From: CAWBRT01 sp050015355
Lineage (GTDB): Bacteria; Acidobacteriota; Terriglobia; Terriglobales; Acidobacteriaceae
Direction: 5' to 3'
Length of the DNA stretch: 58,985 nt
NCBI GenBank assembly: GCA_050015355.1
Contig: JBEKBO010000020.1
Location: 1 to 58,985, forward strand
Shown here: piece after piece, positions 52,113 to 58,985 of the stretch
Layout: each line of letters opens with the position of its first letter
Position numbering within the stretch: the stretch's first letter is position 1
Program-made: the position numbers and the translations under genes
Notes under the pieces: generated by a model
What the model saw: the letters and a program-made list of their open reading frames with translations, nothing else
The model's database searches: none
What the model was told of the DNA's origin: nothing

Positions 52113-53500
52113 TTAGCTTGTCAGCACCTTCACCAGCCTATAGAGAAACTCGCGCCCGTCGTAGAGTTCCTTCTGCCCGATGCGTTCGTTCAAGCCGTGG
52201 ACGCCATTGTTTGGAGCGGTAAAATCTCCCGTGATGCCATACATGGGGATACCCACATTTCGCATCCAGCGCATGTCGGTAACTGCCGGACTCATATAGG
52301 GCACGACCGGCACTCCGGGCCACATTTGCACACTTACCTTCTCGACCGCACCCATGATTTCATGGCCAATGGGCGAAGCCGGAGCAGGAACCGACTTATT
52401 GGTGACACGCAGCGTTACTTTCGGCCCCGCAAGCTGTCTCAGTTGCTGCTCGACTGCTTCCGCACTTTCGCCCGGCAGAATGCGGCAGTTCAAAGTCGCC
52501 TTGGCACGCTGCGGCAAGGCGTTTTCGGCGTGTCCGGCCTGCAACATGGTTGCTATACAGGTCGTACGTATCATTCCCACCAAATCGGGCCTGGCGGAAA
52601 TGCGCTCGACCGCTGCTTGATTGTGCGCGTCCTGAGTAATCGTGCGCATGTCTTCGGCAACCTGGCCGGTGGTAAGCGCCGCGCGCCGCATGAAATAGAT
52701 TCGCACTGCCTCGGTCAGATTCACCGGGAATTCGTATTGCGCAATGCGATTGAGTGCATCCGTGAGCTCGTAGATAGCGTTTTGCCGGCTGGGCCTGGCC
52801 GCGTGGCCACCTGGGTTGGTTGTCTCCAGTTCGACGGTCATGAACTGCTTCTCGGAAACTTCCACGGTGTGGATAAGCGGTTTGCCATCCTCCAGCACGC
52901 CTCCCCCGCCCTCGCTCAGCCCGTAGGCCGCGTCGATAAGCTCGCGTTTTTATTGAGTAACCACGCTGCACCGTTCTCCGGCACATCGACTCTCTCTTCA
53001 TCGGCGGTGAGCGCGACAATGATGTCGCGATCTGGTTTGTAACCTTCCCGCTTCAACTGTGAAACGACGGACACGATGGAAGCGGCCAGCGCCTTGCAGT
53101 CGATAGCTCCGCGGGCAGTGAAGTAACCGTCGCTCTCTTGCAACTTGAAAGGATCGGTCTTCCAATCCTCGCGTTTTGCTTCAACCACATCTAAATGTGC
53201 CAGCAAGAGAATTGGTTTCTTCGCGCCCGTCCCCTTGAAACGCACTACCAAGTTCCCTTTGCGCGGAAACGGTTCGAATAGCTGGATTTCATCGGCGGTG
53301 AAACCAGCCTCCATGAAGCGCTTTTGCATGGCGCGTGCTGCTTGCGTATTATCACCAACCGAGTGAGTCGTGTTGATTTCGACCAGTTCTTTATAGATGT
53401 CATGAAACAGCTTCTGCTCAGCGCTGGAGTCCGCCGCATAGACAACCACGCTGCAGAGCAAAACAACGATGCCGGCAACTGCTGCCCTAAAACTCGCCAT
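52113..53500 (-). pseudogene. Secreted M20-family metallopeptidase with a one-base frameshift
   Basis: From the ATG at 53500 the first 188 residues hold a signal peptide (AGIVVLLCSVVVYAADS) and the M20 metal sites (LLLAHLDVVEAKREDW, ARGAIDCKALAAS, IVALTADEE with the catalytic Glu). At about 52945 the frame is lost: NKN should continue RELIDAAYGLSEGGGG, which is present one base out of frame. The second frame then runs through the lid domain and the final MYGITGDF...NNGVHGLNERI to 52113. One missing C would restore about 460 residues. Recent mutation or consensus error. Confidence 0.8.
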
Positions 53501-53769
53501 ACGATTCCTCCTTAAGCAGGAATCTCCTTTTCAAGTTCGGAGTTGCGCGCGATTGTACTGCTTGTGAGCGGTTTGGCAAGGCTTAGCCCGCATCTGCGAA
53601 CGAAAAACGGAGTGATACCTACCGTTTTGGGCTTTGCAGCGTAATCGACAGCGTGCCTTGTCGATTTCGCGGGCAAGCCGGGTCCGTTACCGTTGGGGCA
53701 GTCGGGATAACAACGAATGCCCGGACGGGCTGGCCGCTCGACTCGTCGACGAACAAAACATATGACTCG

Positions 53770-54171
53770 TTATTCGCCTTGCGGTATAGCTACGGCTTCG
53801 ACCTTCTTCGCGACCGGCGCTTTCTTGGCTGCGGCCTTCTTCTGCGCCGCCCACCTTGCTCTCTGCGCCTCGGCGATCTTTTTTCTGGCGGCTGCACTCA
53901 TTCGCCGACGGCCACGTGATGGTTTCGGGGCAGGGGCCGCTGCTTTGCGCCTCGCCGCCCACCGCGCCTTCATCAAAGCCGACAGGCGCCTGCGCCCGGC
54001 AGGGGTCAGGCCACGCTTGCCTGGCTGCTTCGGGGCGGCTTTGGCGGCCGTGGCCGGACGTCCACGGCGAACCGAAGCACCTGTGCTGTCCAGAGCCTCA
54101 ACCGCGGCGATGGCTCGGGCAATGCGGTTACGTTCTGCTTTGAGGCCAACAAGAATCTTGCGAAGTTCCAT
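53770..54171 (-). CDS. Small basic Ala/Lys/Arg-rich DNA-binding-like protein
   Basis: This is a 133-residue protein from the ATG at 54171 (AGGAG 6 nt upstream). A short helical N-terminus (ELRKILVGLKAERNRIARAI) is followed by two copies of a motif like LTPAGRRRLSALMKARWAAR and MSAAARKKIAEAQRARWAAQ, both of NUMOD/AT-hook-like pattern found in bacterial chromatin-associated proteins, separated by Pro/Ala/Lys linkers. The tail is AKKAPVAKKVE. It resembles histone H1-like proteins in composition; binding to DNA is inferred. Confidence 0.65.
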   Translation of the reverse strand: MELRKILVGLKAERNRIARAIAAVEALDSTGASVRRGRPATAAKAAPKQPGKRGLTPAGRRRLSALMKARWAARRKAAAPAPKPSRGRRRMSAAARKKIAEAQRARWAAQKKAAAKKAPVAKKVEAVAIPQGE

Positions 54172-54309
54172 GTGTTCTCCTAGCGCGGCGATAGTAACAA
54201 TAAGCTGCCAAAGGAGCAAATCGCGGGGAAGTACCCAGTTGGCTTCGCCTCCTGTGCCGCTATCTTTGCGCGCCTGTACGCCTTGGAAACGAGAGGATAG
54301 CCGTGAGGC

Positions 54310-55248
54310 TCAAAACCCGACCTTCTCCCGTCCTTTCAGCGATAGAATCTCTCGCGCATCGTCCGCTGTTGCCACCTCCCGGCCGAGTCCCTCGATAATC
54401 TGCCGCGCATGAGACACCTGCTCGGCGCTGCTTTGAGCCAGTTTGCCGGCGCCAATCCACAGGCTGTCCTCGAGTCCCACCCTTACGTTGGCCCCCATGG
54501 CGGCGGCCAGCGCCGCGATCGGCAGTTGGTTGCGGCCAGCGCCCAGAACCGACCAACGGTAATCCTTGCCGAACAGCCGATCGGCCGTGCGCTTCATGTG
54601 TAATACGTCTTCGGGATGAGTTCCGATGCCGCCCATGATGCCGAAGACCGACTGCACAAACAGCGGCGGCTTCACCGCCCCGCGGTTCACGAAGTAGGCC
54701 AGGTTGTAGAGATGTCCTATGTCATAGCACTCGAACTCGAAGCGGGTTTCGCTCTCCGCGCACGCCTGCAAGGCAAACTCGATGTCCTTGAACGTGTTTC
54801 GAAAGATCAGGTCCCGTGTGCCCTCCAGGTACTCCGGTTCCCACGTGTGCTTGAACTCCTTGAAGCGCTCCAGCATGGGGAAGAGTCCGAAGTTAATCGA
54901 TCCCATGTTGAGCGAAGCCAGCTCCGGCTTCAACTTCATGGCGGGCCCGATGCGCTCCTCGATCCGCATGGTGGGCGCGCCGCCACTCGTCAGGTTGATG
55001 ACCACGTCCACTGTTTTCTTGATCTGGCGCACAAAGGGCAAAAACATATCGGGATTCTGCGTGGGCTTGCCTGTCTGCGGATCGCGAGCGTGCAGGTGAA
55101 CGATGGCAGCCCCGGCACGCGCCGCCGCAATAGCGGACTCGGCGATCTCCTCCGCCGTCACGGGCAGATATGGCGACATGGATGGCGTGTGGATGGCGCC
55201 GGTAATGGCACAACTGATAATGGCTTTATTACTGCTCTTAGAAGACAT
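54310..55248 (-). CDS. BKACE family protein (beta-keto acid cleavage enzyme)
   Basis: This 312-residue TIM-barrel enzyme condenses a beta-keto acid with acetyl-CoA and splits off acetoacetate; the type member is 3-keto-5-aminohexanoate cleavage enzyme (Kce). Seen are the zinc ligands His-x-His in IVHLHARDPQTGKP and INLTSGG, SLNMGSINFGLF, FECYDIGHLYNLAYF, FGIMGGIGTHPEDVLHM and NVRVGLEDSLWIGAGK with the family's C-terminal Glu. Actual substrate unknown. The acetoacetate it makes could feed the SCOT/thiolase pathway encoded at 31-36 kb. Confidence 0.9.
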   Translation of the reverse strand: MSSKSSNKAIISCAITGAIHTPSMSPYLPVTAEEIAESAIAAARAGAAIVHLHARDPQTGKPTQNPDMFLPFVRQIKKTVDVVINLTSGGAPTMRIEERIGPAMKLKPELASLNMGSINFGLFPMLERFKEFKHTWEPEYLEGTRDLIFRNTFKDIEFALQACAESETRFEFECYDIGHLYNLAYFVNRGAVKPPLFVQSVFGIMGGIGTHPEDVLHMKRTADRLFGKDYRWSVLGAGRNQLPIAALAAAMGANVRVGLEDSLWIGAGKLAQSSAEQVSHARQIIEGLGREVATADDAREILSLKGREKVGF

Positions 55249-55580
55249 GCATCATCCTTCCTTGGCTTGCATGAGTAACTCAGACGACGTCCAGGCTTGC
55301 CGGCATCCCCAAGATTTTCTGCTTGCGAGTCCGCATTCTCCTGGAATTGCTTCATCCTGTCAAATCCATAGCGGCGGCACCACCAGGCTGCCGGAAGCAG
55401 GTTTATATGGGGGATGGGTAGCCCCGTGGCATTACCGCGATTGCCGGTCGGCTATTACGATGTTGTAGCCGCATCGGGCTAAGCCCGGAGACCATTGACT
55501 AGCGGTTTCGAATCTTCAACTCACCAAAAAGAAAGTTAGGGGGTGGGAGTTCAATCCCGCCCCGTTTCCCTTCCTGATTG
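55249..55580. other. 332-nt gap, nothing recognised
   Basis: Contains a GC-rich inverted pair CGGGCTAAGCCCG near 55477-55489 and a short GGGGGATGGGTAGCCCC palindrome near 55410-55426. No gene, promoter or terminator with a T-run could be supported. Confidence 0.35.
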
Positions 55581-56186
55581 TTAGAACGAGATGGTGACTG
55601 CGATCCCGATGCCGGGGTGCGCGCGGTTATATAGGTAGTACCCATCGTCAGTGTAATCAATATATACGTCGTCGGATTCGAACCACGTCGGAGACCACGC
55701 TTCCGGCCACGGATCAACGAACGTCACCCAATAGCCGTCGTACTGGAAGCGCGGATACCCGCCCACGTAGACTAGCGGCAGGCGGCTGATACGGAAGAAG
55801 TGGTTGCCGCCGAAGTAGAGCCTGAATCGGTCTTCGGGAACTCGGTAGCCGTTATAGCCGCCGCGCTGGCGCCAACTGCGGTGTTCGTCATTCCACGAGC
55901 GGGCGCGAGACTGGACGAAACCGCTGCGCACCTGCCCCTGGTGTTGAGGGACACCGCTGGGGTGGACGCCGCCATGGGCGGGCTCAGTGGGCTGGACGCC
56001 ACCGTGATAGGTGCCTCCTGAGCTTTGCTGCGGCCGCGGCGCAGGAACCGGCTTCTCCGGCTTACGTTGTTCCTGCTGTGGTTTGCCCCGCTCTTTTTCC
56101 TGATGCTCCTGCTGTGCATAGACAGGAGCAATGGTTCCGAGGAGCAAAAACAGGGCCCCTACGCTGATAGCTGATTTCATCGGCAT
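55581..56186 (-). CDS. Secreted acidobacterial hypothetical protein
   Basis: This is a 201-residue protein with a signal peptide (ISVGALFLLLGTIAPVYAQQ). A Gln/Glu/Lys/Pro-rich linker follows, then a Gly/His segment (GGTYHGGVQPTEPAHGGVHP) and an aromatic C-terminal domain (YGGYPRFQYDGYWVTF-like: YVGGYPRFQYDGYWVTFVDP; then DDVYIDYTDDGYYLYNRAHP). The aromatic domain recurs in many exported acidobacterial proteins of unknown function. ATG at 56186 has AGGAG upstream. Confidence 0.7.
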   Translation of the reverse strand: MPMKSAISVGALFLLLGTIAPVYAQQEHQEKERGKPQQEQRKPEKPVPAPRPQQSSGGTYHGGVQPTEPAHGGVHPSGVPQHQGQVRSGFVQSRARSWNDEHRSWRQRGGYNGYRVPEDRFRLYFGGNHFFRISRLPLVYVGGYPRFQYDGYWVTFVDPWPEAWSPTWFESDDVYIDYTDDGYYLYNRAHPGIGIAVTISF

Positions 56187-56367
56187 GCTGTCTCTCCTTT
56201 TTGGGAATCTAGCTGAGATTTCCTTTTTTGAATTCGAAAGGCAAAAATATTGCACTGGATTGGCAAGCGACCATTCGCATCAATCACCCTCTTGAGGAGT
56301 GTCTCATTCCAGTTCGGGTTGCGGGTACCTATCCTCCGATCTAGAATATGCCATCGAGGTTGCCTTT

Positions 56368-56715
56368 TTGAAGCGTCCCAAAGTTCTGGCGATTACCAAG
56401 CGCCCCGCGGAGTTGTGCGCCACGCAACCATGGCTGAACGCGGCGGGGTTGGAATTGATAACCGCCACCAACACGAACGCCGCCGGCGCCATCATCAAGA
56501 GCACACGGGTAAAGGGCATCATCGTTTGTAAGGGATCTTGGTCCGAGGAAGAGCGCGAAGGCATCGCAGCCGAATTATGGATGCTTAATCCTGAGGTAGA
56601 GGTCATTCTGCGGTGTCCCGATTGCACCGAATGCGACGAGGTGAACCGTAGCGCGGGAACGTTGCGAGACACCCTTCCCCTGACGAATTTTATTGCCGCA
56701 ATCGCCTCTAAATGA
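56368..56715 (+). CDS. Receiver-like protein without a phosphoacceptor
   Basis: The 115-residue frame from a TTG at 56368 (GAGG 8 nt upstream) has the alternating strand/helix rhythm of CheY-like domains: RPKVLAITKRPAELC, LELITATNTNAAGAI, VKGIIVCKGSWSEEE, PEVEVILRCPDC. The acidic pair after strand 1 and the Asp after strand 3 are missing (KRPAE and CKGSW). It ends with a Cys cluster CPDCTEC. It may be a degenerate response regulator; no partner is adjacent. An upstream ATG at 56299 is less likely. Confidence 0.55.
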   Translation: MKRPKVLAITKRPAELCATQPWLNAAGLELITATNTNAAGAIIKSTRVKGIIVCKGSWSEEEREGIAAELWMLNPEVEVILRCPDCTECDEVNRSAGTLRDTLPLTNFIAAIASK

Positions 56716-56927
56716 CTTTTCCGCCCATGTGGGTAACGGCCTCGGCACCCACCGCCCTGCGCCCAATCCAGCCCCAGCGGTTCGGCAGACCGCCGCTACC
56801 GGGTGTCGGGCACCCGAAAATATACGTCGAACCTTGAAAAACGCCCAAAGTACTGTTGCAGCATTTTCCATCTCGTGCGAAGGTAGCAAAGGAGCATTAT
56901 TCCTAGAGAGCAAGGAGGACGTGTTCA

Positions 56928-57221
56928 ATGGCAACAATGACAAAGACGCAGTTGGTTAAGTTTATGGCCGGCAAGCTCGAACTCACCAACAAACAGGCAG
57001 CGACTTTTCTGGAGACTCTGTCGGACGTCGCGGTCGCAGAAGCAAAGAAGAATGGCGTGTTTGTGTTTCCCGGACTGGGCCGCCTGAAGAAAGTGCAGCG
57101 CAAGGCTCGCATGGGCCGCAACCCGCAGACCGGCGAAGCGATCAAAATCAAGGCCAAGACCGTGGCAAAGTTTTATGTGGCGAAATCGGTCAAAGACGCC
57201 ATCGCCCCAGCGAAGAAGTAA
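56928..57221 (+). CDS. HU-family DNA-binding protein
   Basis: This 97-residue nucleoid protein has helices MTKTQLVKFMAGKLELTNKQ and a beta-arm with VFVFPGLGRLKKVQRKARMG and GRNPQTGEAIKIKAK, the latter being the minor-groove binding arm motif with its Pro. AAGGAGG lies 9 nt before the ATG. It binds and bends DNA as a dimer. The form with FPGLG and KFYVAKSVKDAI is the SPBc2-HbsU-like variant seen in many soil bacteria. Confidence 0.92.
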   Translation: MATMTKTQLVKFMAGKLELTNKQAATFLETLSDVAVAEAKKNGVFVFPGLGRLKKVQRKARMGRNPQTGEAIKIKAKTVAKFYVAKSVKDAIAPAKK

Positions 57222-57247
57222 TCGGCAACAATTTCTGTTATCCGTAG

Positions 57248-57269
57248 AGGCCAGCGGCAACGCTGGCCT
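57248..57269 (+). terminator. Terminator-like hairpin behind the HU gene
   Basis: AGGCCAGCG and CGCTGGCCT form a 9-bp stem around GCAA, followed by TTTG, a short T-run. 27 nt behind the HU stop codon. Confidence 0.65.
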
Positions 57270-57357
57270 TTGTCCGCCCTAGACGCTCTGCCACGAACCG
57301 GCGGGGAGAAGAATGGCAGTCAGATTTCTGTAGGCAGTCGTTTTAACCTTGCCAGTA

Positions 57358-57400
57358 CCGGGGTCCCCGGCACGCGCCGCAGTTGCGCGTGTTGGGGTGA
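57358..57400 (+). repeat. Dispersed GGGGTCCCC-type palindromic repeat, intergenic copy
   Basis: CCGGGGTCCCC, then GCACGCGCCGCAGTTGCGCG and TGTTGGGGTGA. It matches 6625-6668 inside lipB with few substitutions. Folds as a hairpin. Confidence 0.7.
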
Positions 57401-57421
57401 AGTGCCGGAAGCGGCTGCATT

Positions 57422-57748
57422 TCACCCTTCGCCGTCCCGTTCGTAGCGAAACACCGTTCTTGCGCTCCGTTCTGTCCCGTCCACATCCACGGGCGCGACT
57501 AATTCGACTTTCGCATGAGACTCGGGATTGTGCTTGAGTCTGAAACTGGCTTGAAAGGTGCAGACCTGTCCCAACGAATTCTTAAGCCGTCCTTTGTGGG
57601 CATATTCGAACGCGCAATTCTCGGGTGTGAGAGATCGCCGTGGAAGCTGCGAGTCCACCAGATGCGCCAAATCAGGCAGCTTGAGCCGGAAGCTCTGTTC
57701 GTCCGTAAAGTGCTCGGCCTCTGAATCAACCAAGAATATCTGCTGCAT
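57422..57748 (-). CDS. Hypothetical protein
   Basis: The 108-residue frame starts at an ATG with GGGAGG only 2 nt upstream, which is close. The middle is protein-like (QSFRLKLPDLAHLVDSQLP, FQASFRLKHNPESHAKVELV) without signal peptide or membrane part. No family recognised. It follows the small basic gene on the same strand. Confidence 0.45.
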   Translation of the reverse strand: MQQIFLVDSEAEHFTDEQSFRLKLPDLAHLVDSQLPRRSLTPENCAFEYAHKGRLKNSLGQVCTFQASFRLKHNPESHAKVELVAPVDVDGTERSARTVFRYERDGEG

Positions 57749-57798
57749 AGCCTCCCCATGACCAGGGCCATCTCCGAAGCGCGGCTTCCTCGCTCCAT

Positions 57799-57951
57799 CT
57801 ACGTGGAAGAGGATTTGCGCCCTGGTGTTGCGCTTGAGCTGCTCTCAGGTCGCGCTAAGGCTTCGCGGAGCTTGCGGTTCCGCTCGCGGCGGCGAATGTT
57901 CTGCTTTCGCACACGGTGAAATTGGGCTTTGTCACCATTCTTTGCGGACAT
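57799..57951 (-). CDS. Small basic conserved-type protein
   Basis: This 50-residue gene starts at the ATG 57951 with GAGGGAG 7-8 nt upstream. The product begins MSAKNGDKAQFHRVRKQNIR and continues with RRERNRKLREALAR and a Ser-rich end. The net charge is strongly positive and it is probably helical, consistent with RNA or ribosome binding. Small proteins starting this way occur beside translation genes in Acidobacteriota as far as I recall; rpsU starts about 100 nt away, divergent. Confidence 0.65.
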   Translation of the reverse strand: MSAKNGDKAQFHRVRKQNIRRRERNRKLREALARPESSSSATPGRKSSST

Positions 57952-58055
57952 ATATGGGCTCCCTCGACGGTGCTGCGTCTTCTTGCATTTTACTCTTATG
58001 TCCGGGTGCGGTAAGCTTTAGTGTCCACTGATGGGCAGTTGGGAGGTGACGAAAC

Positions 58056-58256
58056 TTGGCGGAAGTCCGATTGCAAGATGGTGAGTCGATTGAGAATGCA
58101 TTACGTCGTTTCAAGCGCAAGGTTCAGACGGAAGACATCATCAAAGAGGTGAAACGTCACTCCTACTACCTGAAACCCGGTGAGAAGCGCCGCCTCAAGC
58201 AAGCCTTGGCGCGGAAACGTGCCCGGAAAAAGATGCGAAAAGAACTGCCTTCGTAA
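58056..58256 (+). CDS. rpsU: 30S ribosomal protein S21
   Basis: This is a 66-residue protein, VRLQDGESIENALRRFKRKV followed by YYLKPGEKRRLKQALARKRA, the classic bS21 pattern. It starts with TTG at 58056, set by a near-perfect GGGAGGTGA site 6 nt upstream; the TTG probably lowers its translation. It helps mRNA binding on the small subunit. Terminator-like hairpin follows. Confidence 0.95.
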   Translation: MAEVRLQDGESIENALRRFKRKVQTEDIIKEVKRHSYYLKPGEKRRLKQALARKRARKKMRKELPS

Positions 58257-58269
58257 TGAGGGCTTTTTG

Positions 58270-58293
58270 GGCCGCTGCCGCAAAGCAGCGGCC
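58270..58293 (+). terminator. Terminator-like hairpin behind rpsU
   Basis: GGCCGCTGC and GCAGCGGCC form a perfect 9-bp stem around CGCAAA, followed by TTTGCCTTT. It starts 14 nt after the stop codon. T-run is interrupted, so efficiency is uncertain. Confidence 0.65.
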
Positions 58294-58354
58294 TTTGCCT
58301 TTGGCGCGTTTATCTGCGACGCTAGTCACCACAGCGCCGCCAGAGGAGGCTCGT

Positions 58355-58546
58355 ATGACGGGGGAAACTCCTGAATCAACTCAGAAACAGCCGCAACAAG
58401 CCGCAATCGAGCATATCGCTGAAGCTCATAGCATCCTGAAGCGCCTCCGCGACAGGCTCGACCAGCATCCGGAATTGGAGCAAGCCATCGAAGAACTGGA
58501 GTTGGCGCTGAGTAAGCTGACGCTCAGGACGGGAGGTATGCTTTGA
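58355..58546 (+). CDS. Small coiled-coil protein
   Basis: This 63-residue protein has a strong GAGGAGG site 5 nt before the ATG. A polar start (MTGETPESTQKQPQQ) is followed by one long helix with heptad spacing (IAEAHSILKRLRDRLDQH, LEQAIEELELALSKLTL). No family recognised. Confidence 0.65.
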   Translation: MTGETPESTQKQPQQAAIEHIAEAHSILKRLRDRLDQHPELEQAIEELELALSKLTLRTGGML

Positions 58547-58620
58547 ACCTTGTACCTGCGGTGAGCGCCGGGAAGGCCTCGCCTCCGGCTGTTTCAGGGA
58601 CGCTTATCGCAGGGTCGCAG

Positions 58621-58815
58621 CTATGCCCTGGCTTTGAATAGCTTGGAGATATTCAACTTACCAAACTCCTTGTCAAAGGTCTCCAGTGAGAAAAGTGCGC
58701 GGCCCGCATCACTGTCGGGATTCGGCATCGTGCCATTCCGTGATTCGAATTCCTTAACGGTCCGGTGTAGCCTTTCCAGTTCGTCAAGTGCTGCTTGAAG
58801 CTTCGAATTTGTCAT
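58621..58815 (-). CDS. Small hypothetical protein
   Basis: This 64-residue protein starts at an ATG preceded by AAAGGAAACGA. It has a helical N-terminus (SKLQAALDELERLHRTVKEF) and a polar middle with NPDSDAGRALFSLETFDKE. No family recognised. The remaining 170 nt to the window edge show nothing. Confidence 0.55.
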   Translation of the reverse strand: MTNSKLQAALDELERLHRTVKEFESRNGTMPNPDSDAGRALFSLETFDKEFGKLNISKLFKARA

Positions 58816-58985
58816 TCGTTTCCTTTCCCGCCCTCGAAACAGCCGCTCAACAGCACAGGCGCGAGCTAGGGAACCTCTGAACAAGAACCGTTCTGTAATC
58901 GAGAAGCAGGAGGTTCCAAACAAACATCTCGGTTATAGGTGCTGATTTCCCGTCCTGCGGCCGCATGCCGCAGTTTGGTGGCGGC

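Overview
The window looks like a chromosomal segment of a soil-type Acidobacteriota (Terriglobia/Koribacter-like). This is inferred from the moderately high GC content, the gene content (branched-chain 2-oxoacid dehydrogenase locus with lipB and a cytochrome c, DUF1015/serA, uronate and ketone-body catabolism, BKACE) and several families of palindromic intergenic repeats. No rRNA, tRNA or CRISPR array was found.

Layout. 1-13.5 kb: a lipoate-dependent 2-oxoacid dehydrogenase locus (E3 lpdA, lipB, E1 alpha, E1 beta, cytochrome c, E2). It is interrupted between lpdA and lipB by a decayed integrative element: an HNH/PLD/helicase ORF cut at both ends, a recombinase fragment, a DNA-binding protein with a duplicated module, and an intact tyrosine recombinase. 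It is interrupted again by a divergent GH71/GH99-like secreted protein. 13.5-14.3 kb: a HicA/HicB-like toxin-antitoxin pair. 14.8-24.1 kb: a reduced, prophage-derived cluster on the minus strand (zinc-ribbon protein, sigma/antiterminator-like regulator, Lys-rich protein, dual-specificity phosphatase, exported beta-helix fibre, terminase remnant, glucosaminidase lysin, small membrane proteins). A divergent repressor with a LexA-like fold that has lost its catalytic dyad controls it, presumably through a 19-bp palindrome.

24.3-29.8 kb: serine/glyoxylate metabolism (class V aminotransferase; convergent DUF1015-aminotransferase-serA operon). 30.4-37.3 kb: uptake and breakdown of a ketone body such as 3-hydroxybutyrate (MHS-family transporter, 3-hydroxybutyrate dehydrogenase, CoA transferase A/B, thiolase) with a divergent SCP-x-type thiolase. 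37.4-40.1 kb: chagasin-type inhibitor, lone receiver protein, AsmA protein. 40.2-42.2 kb: ilvB behind a complete attenuator (promoter, 40-residue Ile/Val-rich leader peptide, intrinsic terminator). 42.9-51.2 kb: a pectin/uronate cluster (KduI, KduD, secreted cupin, secreted NTF2-like protein, KdgF-like cupin, IclR regulator, UxaC, UxaB). 51-59 kb: housekeeping and small proteins (EamA exporter, frameshifted M20 peptidase, BKACE enzyme, HU, S21).

Several genes carry single lesions (in-frame TAG, one-base frameshifts, truncations). Those in the mobile and prophage regions look like real decay. The isolated one-base shifts (M20 peptidase, zinc-ribbon G7 tract, fibre gene) could also be assembly or consensus errors, and raw reads are needed to tell.
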